Source: JADJNW01 sp964517145
GTDB taxonomy: Bacteria > Bacteroidota > Bacteroidia > Chitinophagales > Saprospiraceae
DNA: 55,208 nucleotides
Direction: 5' to 3'
Assembly: GCA_964517145.1 (NCBI GenBank)
Contig: CAZFBN010000018.1
Span: forward strand, 1 to 55,208
Positions 17,794 to 26,606 of the stretch are shown one piece after another (the first letter of the stretch is position 1; every line of letters begins with the position of its first letter). The notes beneath the pieces are model-generated. The model was not told where the DNA came from. It was given only the letters and a program-made list of their open reading frames with translations, and ran no database searches. Both the position numbers and the translations under genes were made by a program.

Positions 17794-19239
17794 ATGCATA
17801 TACACAGAAAACGCGCCATTGTGTGGTTTCGGCAGGACTTGCGCCTGCACGACAATGAGGCACTATCAGATGCGCTCAAAGCAGTAGAAGAGGTCGTGCC
17901 GGTGTATGTGTTTGATGAGCGGATGTTTTTGGGAAAAACCAGTTATGGCTTTCCTAAAATTGGTAAATATCGGGCACAGTTTATTATAGAAAGTATTCAT
18001 GATTTGCGTCAATCATTACGTAAATTGGGTTCTGATTTGATTGTGCGTGTCGGAAAACCTGAAGATATTATATTCGATATTGCAAAAGAAATAAAAACCA
18101 GTTGGGTATTTTGTAACAGAGAGCGTACGCAGGAGGAAGTGCGCGTGCAGGATGCACTCGAAAAACGCCTCTGGTCATTGGGGCAGGAAATTCTTTACAC
18201 GCGTGGTAAAATGTTATATCATACCGGCGATTTGCCTTTTCCCGTGCAGCATACGCCCGATGTGTTCACGCAGTTTCGCAAGGAAGTAGAACGCTATGTG
18301 CCTGTGCGTGAGCCACTTGTGTCGCCTACTAAATTATTTAATCCCTGGACGATCAAGCTGGAAGCAGGCGATATTCCTACCATTGAAAATTTTGGACATA
18401 AAGCCATCGAACAAGACGCTCGTGCCGTTTTGCCTTTTAAAGGAGGGGAATCGGAAGGTTTGAAACGATTGCGTTATTATTTGTGGGAAAGCAATCATGT
18501 AAAGAATTATAAAGAAACGCGTAATGAAATGATTGGAGGGGATTATTCCTCCAAATTTTCTGCCTGGTTGGCGCAGGGTTGCTTGTCGCCGAAGCAAATT
18601 TATTATGAACTCAAACGCTATGAAGCCGAACAAGGTGGGAATGAATCTACTTACTGGTTGTTTTTTGAATTATTGTGGCGCGATTTTTTCCGGTTTATGG
18701 CAAAAAAACACGGGAATAAAATTTTCTATAAAGGTGGCACACGCGGCGAGGCAGACCTCAACCTGCGAGATGACTGGCGCTTATTCAATCAATGGGCAGC
18801 AGGTAATACCGGTGTTCCGTTTATTGATGCCAACATGCGCGAATTGAATGCAACGGGATTTATGTCGAATCGCGGTCGGCAAAATGTGGCAAGTTTTCTG
18901 GTGAAAGATTTGCAGGTCAACTGGCAAATGGGCGCTGAATATTTTGAGTCTTTATTAATCGATTATGATGTAACGAGTAATTGGGGCAACTGGAATTATA
19001 TAGCCGGTGTAGGCAGTGATCCGCGTGAAAATCGGTATTTTAATATCCTTACCCAGGCGCGTCATTATGATCCGAATGGGGATTATGTAAAATTGTGGTT
19101 GCCAGAATTGGCGGACGTTCCAGCAGAAAAAGTGCACCAACCGGATCAATTATCATATGATGAGCAGGAAGCGCTGCATGTAAAGATCGGCGCGGATTAT
19201 CCGAAGGCGATTGTGAATACGAGGAAGTGGGCGTCGTAA
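17794..19239 (+). CDS. DASH-family cryptochrome / photolyase
   Basis: 481 residues. The N-terminal photolyase alpha/beta domain (IVWFRQDLRLHDNEALSDAL, residues 8-150) would bind an antenna chromophore. The C-terminal FAD domain has the conserved segments ELLWRDFFRFMAKKHGNKIF, GNTGVPFIDANMRELNATGFMSNRGRQNVASFL, and ESLLIDYDVTSNWGNWNYIAGVG, the last typical of the DASH subfamily. DASH proteins repair pyrimidine dimers chiefly in single-stranded DNA. The gene converges on purK with a single base between stop codons. Regulation by light is a family expectation only. Confidence 0.93.
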   Translation: MHIHRKRAIVWFRQDLRLHDNEALSDALKAVEEVVPVYVFDERMFLGKTSYGFPKIGKYRAQFIIESIHDLRQSLRKLGSDLIVRVGKPEDIIFDIAKEIKTSWVFCNRERTQEEVRVQDALEKRLWSLGQEILYTRGKMLYHTGDLPFPVQHTPDVFTQFRKEVERYVPVREPLVSPTKLFNPWTIKLEAGDIPTIENFGHKAIEQDARAVLPFKGGESEGLKRLRYYLWESNHVKNYKETRNEMIGGDYSSKFSAWLAQGCLSPKQIYYELKRYEAEQGGNESTYWLFFELLWRDFFRFMAKKHGNKIFYKGGTRGEADLNLRDDWRLFNQWAAGNTGVPFIDANMRELNATGFMSNRGRQNVASFLVKDLQVNWQMGAEYFESLLIDYDVTSNWGNWNYIAGVGSDPRENRYFNILTQARHYDPNGDYVKLWLPELADVPAEKVHQPDQLSYDEQEALHVKIGADYPKAIVNTRKWAS

Positions 19240-19240
19240 T

Positions 19241-20407
19241 TTATTCGGCGCTACACACTTTCAATAACTCTTGCACTTCCCGCGCTTTTGTTTTCGCCGC
19301 TTCCACAGTCTCTCCCAGCACCGTCACATGCCCCATTTTCCGAAAAGGCTTAGTCGTCGCTTTGCCGTATAAATGAATATTCACGCCTTCGATTGCTAAA
19401 CATTCATGTAATCCTTGATATATAACATCCCCAGAATGACCCGGTTCTCCCAATAAATTCACCATGACAGACGCCGATTTGAGTCGGGTGCTGCCGAGGG
19501 GAAAATTCAAAATGCTGCGTAAATGTTGTTCAAACTGGGAGGTGTAACAACTGTCAATCGTATGATGTCCGCTATTGTGTGGACGCGGCGCTACTTCGTT
19601 GATTAACAATTGATTATCTTTAGTTAAAAACAATTCTACCGCCAATAATCCGCAAATATCAAATGCTTCAATCACCGATTTTGCTAGGTCTTCCGCCGCT
19701 TGCTCGATGGCAGGATCAATTTGTGCCGGACAAAATAAGAATTCCACCAGATTTGCCTCTGGATTAAAATCCATTTCAACCGTCGGAAAGGCGACCACCT
19801 CGCCATTTTCATTGCGGGCAACGATGACCGCCAGTTCTTTCTGAATATCAACGAGTTGTTCTATTAAACAAGCATCGGGTAATAGTTTTGTTTTTAAATC
19901 GTCTTTTGAACGCAAGATCGAAACGCCGCGACCATCATAGCCTGCTGTTCTGCTTTTTTGTACAAATGGAAATTTAATTTCTTGATTTTCAATAGCTTGT
20001 GTAAAGTCTTTTTCGGAATCAAACAACTGAAAATCAGAAGTTGGCAATTGATGGTCAATGTAAAATTGCTTTTGCAAACCTTTATCTTTGATAATATTAA
20101 GTGCCGAAGGTTTGGGATGGATTTTTATACCTTCTTTTTCTAATTGTAATAAAGCATCCGTATTAACATGCTCAATTTCAATCGTTAATACATCAACCGT
20201 TTTTCCAAAATTATATACTGCATCATAATCTTTAAAAGAACCTTCCGTGAATCCGGTGGCAAAAGGTCCGGCTGGAAAATCTTTGGATTCGTCCAGAAAA
20301 TAAAGGGGCAAATGCCAATTACCGGCAGCCAGCGCCAGCATTTTTCCTAATTGTCCGCCGCCGAGCACGCCCACTTTTGTCAGCAAAATATTATTGGTAG
20401 AATTCAT
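19241..20407 (-). CDS. purK: 5-(carboxyamino)imidazole ribonucleotide synthase PurK
   Basis: 388 residues from ATG 20407; the longer frame to 20434 begins with TTG inside the promoter box and is rejected. The ATP-grasp enzyme adds bicarbonate to AIR in purine synthesis. Visible: VGVLGGGQLGKMLALAAG (nucleotide/AIR site), FVQKSRTAGYDGRGVSIL (ATP-grasp loop), EVAPRPHNSGHHTIDSC (catalytic and metal site), and a C-terminal GKATTKPFRKMGHVTVLG. PurE, its usual partner, is not in this window. The operon appears monocistronic. Convergent with the photolyase gene, 1-nt gap. Confidence 0.95.
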   Translation of the reverse strand: MNSTNNILLTKVGVLGGGQLGKMLALAAGNWHLPLYFLDESKDFPAGPFATGFTEGSFKDYDAVYNFGKTVDVLTIEIEHVNTDALLQLEKEGIKIHPKPSALNIIKDKGLQKQFYIDHQLPTSDFQLFDSEKDFTQAIENQEIKFPFVQKSRTAGYDGRGVSILRSKDDLKTKLLPDACLIEQLVDIQKELAVIVARNENGEVVAFPTVEMDFNPEANLVEFLFCPAQIDPAIEQAAEDLAKSVIEAFDICGLLAVELFLTKDNQLLINEVAPRPHNSGHHTIDSCYTSQFEQHLRSILNFPLGSTRLKSASVMVNLLGEPGHSGDVIYQGLHECLAIEGVNIHLYGKATTKPFRKMGHVTVLGETVEAAKTKAREVQELLKVCSAE

Positions 20408-20431
20408 TTTCAGCCGTATTTTGTCGAGCCG

Positions 20432-20439
20432 CAAAGCTA
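20432..20439 (-). promoter_or_regulatory. Promoter -7 box for purK
   Basis: On the reverse strand TAGCTTTG matches TAnnTTTG; a TTTT lies 21 nt further upstream. It leaves a leader of about 20 nt and supports the 20407 start. Confidence 0.42.
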
Positions 20440-20470
20440 AGCACTAAACGCCAATTTTTTAAAAGCAAAA

Positions 20471-21817
20471 ATGATGAATATGAAAACCATTCTGATTAAA
20501 AATGCATATATCATAAATCGTGGAAAAATTACATCCGGTGATATTTTTATTAAAAAAGGCTTTATAGAACAGGTTGATAATCAAATTGATAGACAAGCCG
20601 ATATTGAATTAAATGCGGAAGGTAAATATGTAATACCTGGCATCATAGATGATCAGGTGCACTTTCGAGAACCGGGATTGACGCATAAAGCCGACCTATA
20701 TACCGAGCCGCGTGCCGCTGTTGCTGGGGGCGTCACTTCTTTTATGGAAATGCCGAACACAAAGCCGCCGACACTCACGCAGACCTTATTACAAGAAAAA
20801 TATGATATCGCTGCGCAAAAATCTTTAGCAAATTATTCTTTTTTTATGGGCACTTCCAATGATAATCTGGAAGAAGTTTTAAAAACAAATCCTAAAAATG
20901 TTTGCGGCATCAAAGTTTTTATGGGTTCCAGTACAGGCAATATGCTTGTAGATGAACCTTCTACGTTGGAGAAATTATTTGCAAGTGCGCCGATGCTCAT
21001 TGCCACTCATTGCGAAGATGAAGCGACGATACGTGCAAATGAAGTTATTTACCGCGAAAAATATGGCGAAGACGTACCCATCGAGATGCATCCGCTCATC
21101 AGAAGTGCGGAGGCTTGTTATAAATCATCCAGTTTAGCCGTAGAATTAGCCAAAAAACATAATACTCGACTGCATATTTTACATATTTCTACCAAAGATG
21201 AAGTCAATTTATTTAGAAATGATATTCCATTAGAGCAAAAGCGCATTACATCGGAAGTTTGTGTACATCATTTATTTTTTAATGCGGATGATTATAATCG
21301 TTTAGGAACAAAAATTAAATGGAATCCAGCGGTGAAAAGCAAAGAGCATCAGTCGGCGCTGCTTCCCGCGCTGTTAGACAATCACTTAGATATTATAGCT
21401 ACCGATCATGCACCGCATACCTGGGATGAAAAACAAAATACCTATTTCAATGCGCCTTCGGGCGGACCCTTGGTACAGCATGCATTAAATGTAATGTTGA
21501 AATTTTATCATGATGGGCTTATTACATTAGAAAAAATAGTGGAGAAAATGTGTCACGCTCCGGCAGTTTGTTTTCAAATGGATCGGCGCGGATTTTTAGA
21601 AGAAGGTTATTGGGCAGATATTGTCATAGTGGATGTAAATAAGACTTTTACAGTTGATAAAAATAACTTATATTATAAATGTGGCTGGTCGCCGTTAGAA
21701 GGACAAACATTTACCGGACAAGTGGAAAGCACGATTGTAAGTGGACATTTAGCGTATCATAACGGGCAATTTTTTGAAGATAAAAAAGGGGAGAGGTTGA
21801 TGTTTAATCGATCCTGA
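20471..21817 (+). CDS. pyrC: Dihydroorotase (class I type)
   Basis: 448 residues. The amidohydrolase closes carbamoyl aspartate to dihydroorotate in pyrimidine synthesis. Motifs: IDDQVHFREPGLTHK, IKVFMGSSTGN with the lysine that is usually carbamylated, ATHCEDE, LHILHIST, and IIATDHAPHTW with catalytic Asp. The first metal-binding His of the usual HxH is Gln here (DDQVH), while the others are present; I recall this form as common in Bacteroidota, so it may not mean loss of activity. A 64-nt region with purK's promoter separates it from divergent purK. Confidence 0.9.
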   Translation: MMNMKTILIKNAYIINRGKITSGDIFIKKGFIEQVDNQIDRQADIELNAEGKYVIPGIIDDQVHFREPGLTHKADLYTEPRAAVAGGVTSFMEMPNTKPPTLTQTLLQEKYDIAAQKSLANYSFFMGTSNDNLEEVLKTNPKNVCGIKVFMGSSTGNMLVDEPSTLEKLFASAPMLIATHCEDEATIRANEVIYREKYGEDVPIEMHPLIRSAEACYKSSSLAVELAKKHNTRLHILHISTKDEVNLFRNDIPLEQKRITSEVCVHHLFFNADDYNRLGTKIKWNPAVKSKEHQSALLPALLDNHLDIIATDHAPHTWDEKQNTYFNAPSGGPLVQHALNVMLKFYHDGLITLEKIVEKMCHAPAVCFQMDRRGFLEEGYWADIVIVDVNKTFTVDKNNLYYKCGWSPLEGQTFTGQVESTIVSGHLAYHNGQFFEDKKGERLMFNRS

Positions 21818-21819
21818 TT

Positions 21820-21896
21820 GATGCTAACTGATTGATAATGTTGATACTATGGATGCTCGCTGCGCGATACTATCGCATCTACAGTGTCTATAAATA
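21820..21896. repeat. Short repeat tract of GTTGATACTATGGAT type with palindrome
   Basis: Between converging genes. It holds GTTGATACTATGGAT (21840-21854), identical to 38833-38847, and the palindrome GCGATACTATCGC (21864-21876) flanked by GATGC/GCATC arms (21852-21856, 21875-21879). It may double as a terminator. Confidence 0.6.
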
Positions 21897-22376
21897 TCAT
21901 CTTTTAGCAAACCTTTTTTTCAATTGCCGATCTAACAGAACAAAAAATAAATAACTAAAAGAAATAATTGCCAAAGTAGTAAATACAGAGACTGGCGTAT
22001 TATATAATTGTGTAATTAAATTTTCACCGGGAATGTTGCTACTCGTAGAACCCTCAAAAGTAGCGGCAAAGCCAAATAATCCTACTACAAAAACAACCAA
22101 ACCGCCTAAAAAAGCCTTCACCCATTTTGGATTCACCAATGGCTCAATGGATTTTTTGTATAATATTGGCAAGCGATCCATTACATTTATTACAAAACGC
22201 ATAGACGGCTGCTCGGCATCCATTTGTTGGAGGGCATGATTGAGTTGTTGACGCGATTGCAACTCACTTTTAAATGCAGCATCTTCCGTCAGGCGACGCT
22301 GCACCCAGGTGCGCTCCTGCTCATTTGCCTCGCCGTCGAGGTACTTCCACATCAGTTTATCGTCCTGCGGATTCAT
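21897..22376 (-). CDS. Putative anti-sigma factor, membrane-anchored
   Basis: 159 residues. The N-terminal 50 residues are acidic and helical (LMWKYLDGEANEQERTWVQRRLTEDAAFKSELQSR), resembling the zinc-less anti-sigma domain of Bacteroidota; there is no HxxxCxxC motif. Two hydrophobic segments follow (about residues 88-106 and 130-148) that would anchor it in the inner membrane. It overlaps the ECF sigma gene by 4 nt (ATGA), the usual arrangement for a sigma/anti-sigma pair. Function is inferred from shape and position. Confidence 0.7.
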   Translation of the reverse strand: MNPQDDKLMWKYLDGEANEQERTWVQRRLTEDAAFKSELQSRQQLNHALQQMDAEQPSMRFVINVMDRLPILYKKSIEPLVNPKWVKAFLGGLVVFVVGLFGFAATFEGSTSSNIPGENLITQLYNTPVSVFTTLAIISFSYLFFVLLDRQLKKRFAKR

Positions 22377-22951
22377 AAAAAATCTTGAATTTCAGCTTTT
22401 AAATGTTCGCTCAGGTATTCCCGAAGGATTTCCCTGGTGCGATGCAATTTCGTTTTTATATTTGTTTCCGTCAAGCCTGTAATTTCCGAAATTTCTTTAA
22501 CGGTTTTTTCATTCAAATAAAATAGCGTGATCAAAGCCGCGTCATCTGGTCGTAACTGATTGATTACGAACTGCAATTGTGTTTGTAAATCACCATGCTG
22601 CACTTCCTGCAAGGGATTATCTTCGGCGTCTTCAATTTGCAAAAAATGGGCATCATCATCAATCGAGTCGGTTAATAATTGCTTTTTTCTTGCAATGTCA
22701 ATCGCCGTTCGGTACGTCACGGTGTATAACCAAGTACTAAACTTGGATTTTTGTTCGTAACTATTCAACGTTTTATATACTTTCACAAACACATCCTGTG
22801 CTGCTTCCTCGGCTTCCTCGCGCGACCGTAAAATTTTAAAAGCAATGGTAAAAACATAATGCTGGTAGCGTTCCACCAATTGCTGAAAAGCCGGTCGACT
22901 TCCTTTGAGCGTCGCCTCAATCAATCTAATGTCTTCGTCTGTTCGTAGCAT
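22373..22951 (-). CDS. ECF RNA polymerase sigma factor
   Basis: 192 residues. Region 2 is at about 20-95 (FTIAFKILRSREEAEEAAQDVFVKVYKTLNSYEQKSKFSTWLYTVTYRTAIDIARKK). Region 4 is at 130-180 with a helix-turn-helix (FYLNEKTVKEISEITGLTETNIKTKLHRTREILREYL). Region 3 is absent, as in ECF sigmas. It is first in an operon with its putative anti-sigma. The leader upstream has nested inverted repeats. The stimulus is unknown. Confidence 0.93.
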   Translation of the reverse strand: MLRTDEDIRLIEATLKGSRPAFQQLVERYQHYVFTIAFKILRSREEAEEAAQDVFVKVYKTLNSYEQKSKFSTWLYTVTYRTAIDIARKKQLLTDSIDDDAHFLQIEDAEDNPLQEVQHGDLQTQLQFVINQLRPDDAALITLFYLNEKTVKEISEITGLTETNIKTKLHRTREILREYLSEHLKAEIQDFL

Positions 22952-22957
22952 CGTCGA

Positions 22958-23007
22958 GTGCTTCTCATTTAAAATGCTACAATTTAAAGCATTCTTCCAC
23001 GAAGCAC
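22958..23007. promoter_or_regulatory. Nested inverted repeats upstream of the sigma operon
   Basis: GTGCTTC (22958-22964) pairs with GAAGCAC (23001-23007), and inside it AATGCT (22973-22978) pairs with AGCATT (22988-22993). This lies just upstream of the sigma start at 22951, so it is either an operator or a leader structure. Confidence 0.35.
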
Positions 23008-23078
23008 CTCGTATTTTCGACCTTTGACGATTGGAAATTGGATGAGGTTACAAAAAATGGGGATTAAGATGGTTGTTT

Positions 23079-23134
23079 GTTATTGGTTATTAGTTATCGG
23101 TTATTCGGGGTAGCGAGACCAAATAACCAATAAC
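23079..23134. repeat. GGTTATT short repeats forming a 13-bp hairpin
   Basis: GTTATTGGTTATT (23079-23091) and AATAACCAATAAC (23122-23134) are perfect inverted arms; between them are TAGTTATCGG and TTATTCGGGG variants. It lies upstream of the sigma operon and downstream of the AAA gene on the same strand, so it could terminate AAA transcription. A related tract is at 35521-35584. Confidence 0.65.
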
Positions 23135-23154
23135 AATTAACAACATACCAATCA

Positions 23155-24642
23155 TCAATTAAAATCATCTTCATCAAACATGGTATCTTCGTTCAACATA
23201 TTAGCCAATAAATCGCGGAAATTCAGACTAGATTCCATCATTTCTTTGTTAATCACGTTGAATTCTGCCAAGCCATGTAGCGCCAATTCCATGTAAGTAT
23301 AACGTTCATCGCCACCAACGTTGGGCAGCGAATCTTCGATCAGTTTGCGCAAACCCGCCACGCCATCGAGCGCTTTGCGATACTCTTTATCGCTGGCGTC
23401 AGACATGATTTCTATTGTGTTACCACCTGAAAACCAAGCACGTATGGTGCCGTATGGATCGCGTTCGCGTCCTTTTTTGAGCTTATCAGGATTGGGAAAA
23501 TGATTCAAAAACATTTTTTTAATCGCCGCATTCAACAGTGCCAAAGCCACAATTTGCGGACCTTCCTGTTCGCCTTCATACACCAATTCCACCTTTCCGG
23601 TAATGGCAGGAACCACGCCGCTAAAGTCCGTCACCCGCGCTGTCGTCTTGGATTCGCCGTTAATGAGCATGCGACGCTCCGCCGTGCTCACCAGGTTTTC
23701 GTAGCCAGAAATACTCAAACGCGCCGAAACGCCACTTTTTTCATCTACAAATTCGCTCACTCTTGCTTCAAACGATACCATTTCCAACAGAATTTCTAAA
23801 ACATCGGGCACCGTCACCGCATGGCGTTGTTCTTCTGCCAAAAGTGCTTCCTGTCGGGTGATTTGCAGTGCCGTTTCAATCGTTTTAGGATAGTGCGTCA
23901 AAATTTGACTTTCAATCCGGTCTTTCAAGGGTGTAATAATACTGCCTCGATTGGTATAATCTTCTGGATTGGCAGTAAATAAAAATTCAATATCCAGGGG
24001 CAACCGCAATTTAAAACCACGAATTTGAATATCACCTTCTTGTAATATGTTAAACAAAGATACCTGAATACGCGCTTGCAAATCGGGTAACTCATTGATA
24101 ACGAAGATGCTACGATGCGCCCTTGGCACCAATCCGAAGTGAATTACCCGTTCGTCCGCATACGATAACTTTTGAGTAGCAGCTTTAATCGGGTCCACAT
24201 CCCCAATCAAATCCGCCACGCTCACGTCTGGCGTTGCCAGTTTTTCCACATAGCGTTCACTGCGATGCACCCATTCAATAGGAGTACTGTCGCCGCATTG
24301 TTCAATCATATCCTTCGCATACCGGGAAATCGGATGCATTGGATCGTCGTTCAGTTCGCTATCTTTCACTATGGGCATGTACTCGTCCAGCAAATGTACC
24401 AACAAGCGCGCGATTCTTGTTTTTGCCTGACCGCGCAAGCCCAGCAGTAAAATATTGTGCCGCGACAAAATCGCCCGCTCAATATCCGGCAGTACCGTTT
24501 GGTCAAAACCTATGATGCCTTCAAAAACTTTTTCCTTACGTTTTAGCTTCTGAATCAAGTTGTTACGCAGCTCTTCTTTAATTGACTTGGGGCGGTAACC
24601 ACTGGCTTTAAGTTCGCCTAATGTCTTTGCTTTATTCATCAT
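23155..24642 (-). CDS. MoxR/magnesium-chelatase-type AAA+ ATPase
   Basis: 495 residues. AAA+ core with Walker A LLLGLRGQAKTRIARLL (around residue 50) and a Walker-B-like SIFVINELPDL near residue 178, where the usual Asp is Asn; I recall this 'INELPDL' form in the Bacteroidota subfamily. Further parts: sensor 1 LFTANPEDYTNRG, and a C-terminal lid. Such proteins act with a VWA-domain partner to remodel targets or insert cofactors. The likely partner is at 52220-53320, 28 kb away, with no closer VWA gene. The start MMNKAKT is at an ATG-ATG pair. Confidence 0.85.
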   Translation of the reverse strand: MMNKAKTLGELKASGYRPKSIKEELRNNLIQKLKRKEKVFEGIIGFDQTVLPDIERAILSRHNILLLGLRGQAKTRIARLLVHLLDEYMPIVKDSELNDDPMHPISRYAKDMIEQCGDSTPIEWVHRSERYVEKLATPDVSVADLIGDVDPIKAATQKLSYADERVIHFGLVPRAHRSIFVINELPDLQARIQVSLFNILQEGDIQIRGFKLRLPLDIEFLFTANPEDYTNRGSIITPLKDRIESQILTHYPKTIETALQITRQEALLAEEQRHAVTVPDVLEILLEMVSFEARVSEFVDEKSGVSARLSISGYENLVSTAERRMLINGESKTTARVTDFSGVVPAITGKVELVYEGEQEGPQIVALALLNAAIKKMFLNHFPNPDKLKKGRERDPYGTIRAWFSGGNTIEIMSDASDKEYRKALDGVAGLRKLIEDSLPNVGGDERYTYMELALHGLAEFNVINKEMMESSLNFRDLLANMLNEDTMFDEDDFN

Positions 24643-24654
24643 ATTTGTAATTGG

Positions 24655-24745
24655 AATAATAGATTAGGGGAAGATTGGAATGATAGAGTATTGGAAAGAA
24701 CATTGGAATGCGGGTGCTTTCCATTTTCCAAAATTCCAGTTTTCC
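24655..24745. repeat. Short repeat tract of TTGGAAT type
   Basis: Degenerate ATTGGAATGATAG, TATTGGAAAG, CATTGGAATG units on the left and CTTTCCATTTTCC, AATTCCAGTTTTCC on the right, giving an overall fold-back. Related to 13540-13600. Lies before the AAA gene start. Confidence 0.6.
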
Positions 24746-24823
24746 ATATCAAAATAAAACATTGAAACGTCCAAAAAACAAGATAGTTTTAAGAAATTTT
24801 GGATTAATTCCGCTAATAACCCA

Positions 24824-24852
24824 TTTCGGTATTCTTAAAACCATTACTTTTG
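24824..24852 (+). promoter_or_regulatory. Promoter for the lipoprotein gene at 24885
   Basis: TTTC (24824-24827) and TACTTTTG (24845-24852) with 17 nt between; the -7 box matches TAnnTTTG. A GGAGG follows at 24852-24856. The leader would be about 26 nt. Confidence 0.5.
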
Positions 24853-24884
24853 GAGGAAATAAGCAATTTTAAATCCATTTGAAC

Positions 24885-25616
24885 ATGAAAAAAATCCTCG
24901 TTTTGTTGTTGGGTGCAAGCTTAACTCTGCTGACCAGTTGTTTTGATATTGTGGAAGAAGTTTTTTTGAATAAAGATGGTTCCGGCAAATATCATATTAC
25001 AATGGATATGAGTGGGTTATTCACCGATCCTCTTATGAAGGGTATGATGGAAGAGGCGCTGAAGCAACAAGCTGGCGCGGATGAATTGGGCGCGCTAGAA
25101 AAAGACTCAATCATTTATTTCAAAGACCTGCCGGAAGCTGCTGATTTGTCTGCCGATGAAAAGAAAACTTTAGAAAATATGCTAATGCGTATGACCATGA
25201 GCGAAAGCAAAAAACAAATGTTGGTGCGCATTGAGTATAATTTTAAAAAAGTAGATGATATTAACAAAATGAGTAAGGTATTGGCAAAAGTCGGTGCCGA
25301 TCAGCAATTGGGGGGCGGTATGCCTGGTGGCGGTTTGATGAGTGGCGAATCGGCAAATTTCTCCTGGAAAAAAGGCGCTCTCAAGCGCTTGCCAATGGCG
25401 ATAAAGGCTCCTGCGGAAATGGACGAAAATATGGAAATGATGAAGATGTTCCTTGGCTCTGCTTCTTACAAAACCATTTACCACCTGCCAGGCAAAGCGA
25501 AAAAAGTGACCATTCCCAATGCTACACTTGATGGCTCAACGGTGACGATTGAAAATAAAATGTTGGATGTAATGGACGGCAAGGTCAAAATGGATGGAGA
25601 GATAAAGTTTAAATAA
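24885..25616 (+). CDS. Secreted lipoprotein of unknown function
   Basis: 243 residues from ATG 24885; the alternative TTG two codons upstream is not needed. A lipoprotein signal ends in LLTSC, giving an acylated Cys near residue 19. The mature part opens EEVFLNKDGSGKYHITMDMSGL, a pattern I have seen in Bacteroidota lipoproteins of unknown function, and ends with a beta-rich segment. A Gly/Met-rich loop (GGGMPGGGLMSG) lies in the middle. No catalytic motif is visible. Followed by an 18-bp perfect hairpin. Confidence 0.8.
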   Translation: MKKILVLLLGASLTLLTSCFDIVEEVFLNKDGSGKYHITMDMSGLFTDPLMKGMMEEALKQQAGADELGALEKDSIIYFKDLPEAADLSADEKKTLENMLMRMTMSESKKQMLVRIEYNFKKVDDINKMSKVLAKVGADQQLGGGMPGGGLMSGESANFSWKKGALKRLPMAIKAPAEMDENMEMMKMFLGSASYKTIYHLPGKAKKVTIPNATLDGSTVTIENKMLDVMDGKVKMDGEIKFK

Positions 25617-25630
25617 TGCCTTACAATTTG

Positions 25631-25671
25631 ATTACCAGGATTTTAAAATCTAATTTTAAAATCCTGGTAAT
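25631..25671. terminator. Long perfect hairpin after lipoprotein gene
   Basis: ATTACCAGGATTTTAAAA (25631-25648) and TTTTAAAATCCTGGTAAT (25654-25671) form a perfect 18-bp stem with a 5-nt loop, 14 nt past the stop. Terminator is the likely role, although no T-tract follows directly. Confidence 0.6.
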
Positions 25672-25850
25672 TGATCGAGCAGCCTTTTTTATAAAAAAAT
25701 CATACAACAACTCTTATTTCAATCTTTCTGTTTAAAAAAAATTCAACATTAACTCCTTTTCGTCAGCCATTAGCATTCGGTTTTTTCTTCATGCACAAAA
25801 ACGAATTATGCTTGTTGACTGTGTAAATTTTTTAACCAAAAACTCAACAC

Positions 25851-26555
25851 ATGTTACAAGCATTAGTAAAAAAGCACACCCTTCTTACCATTGTTGTATT
25901 GGCATTATTTGCCACTTTTTCTTTTACGTCATGCGATGAAGATGACGATGACGATGCTGCACAAGCGCGTGTACAGGTCGTTCACGCTTCACCCGATGCA
26001 CCCGGCGTTGATATTCTGGTGGATAATAACAAAGTGAATTCCAGCGCTTTAGTGTTTCCCAACAACACAGCATATTTGAATGTAGAAGCTGGAACGCGCA
26101 ATATTAAAGTAAATGCTGCCGGTACTTCCACTTCTGTCATCAATGGGGACGTGGAGTTTACGGCTGACAAAAATTACTCCGTATTTGCCATCAATCCTCT
26201 GGCGAGTATCGAGCCATTTATTTTGGAAGATGATTTGACGGCTCCAGCAAGTGGCAAAGCCCACGTGCGTTTCATACACTTGAGTCCTGACGCGCCTGCT
26301 GTGGACATTACGACCAACACTGGTGCGGTTGTATTTGGCAATCGTTCGTTTAAATCAGCTACTGCGTTCACGCCATTGGATGCAGGTATCGTCAACCTTC
26401 AAGTGCGCGTGGCAGGCACAAGCACGGTGGCATTGAGCCTACAAGCGATTACATTAGAAGCGGGAAAAATTTATACCATTTTTGCCAGAGGTTTTCTTAC
26501 ACCTCCTACTGGTAATACGAATACGCTTGGTGCTCAAATCATTGTGAATAACTAA
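25851..26555 (+). CDS. DUF4397-domain lipoprotein
   Basis: 234 residues. Signal ends in FTSC (lipobox), followed by a run of Asp (DEDDDDDAA). Two copies of the DUF4397 immunoglobulin-like repeat follow: ARVQVVHASPDAPGVDILVD near residue 43 and HVRFIHLSPDAPAVDITTN near 140. DUF4397 proteins are surface or periplasmic and of unknown role. The gene is followed by a hairpin shared with the converging fructosamine-kinase-like gene. Confidence 0.88.
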   Translation: MLQALVKKHTLLTIVVLALFATFSFTSCDEDDDDDAAQARVQVVHASPDAPGVDILVDNNKVNSSALVFPNNTAYLNVEAGTRNIKVNAAGTSTSVINGDVEFTADKNYSVFAINPLASIEPFILEDDLTAPASGKAHVRFIHLSPDAPAVDITTNTGAVVFGNRSFKSATAFTPLDAGIVNLQVRVAGTSTVALSLQAITLEAGKIYTIFARGFLTPPTGNTNTLGAQIIVNN

Positions 26556-26569
26556 TTTATTGCATGGGT

Positions 26570-26606
26570 TAATCTGGCGAGCTGAAAAAAAAGGTTCGCC
26601 AGATTA
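26570..26606. terminator. Bidirectional hairpin between converging genes
   Basis: TAATCTGGCGA (26570-26580) and TCGCCAGATTA (26596-26606) make a perfect 11-bp stem with a 15-nt A-rich loop. Lies in the 51-bp gap between stop codons. Confidence 0.65.
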
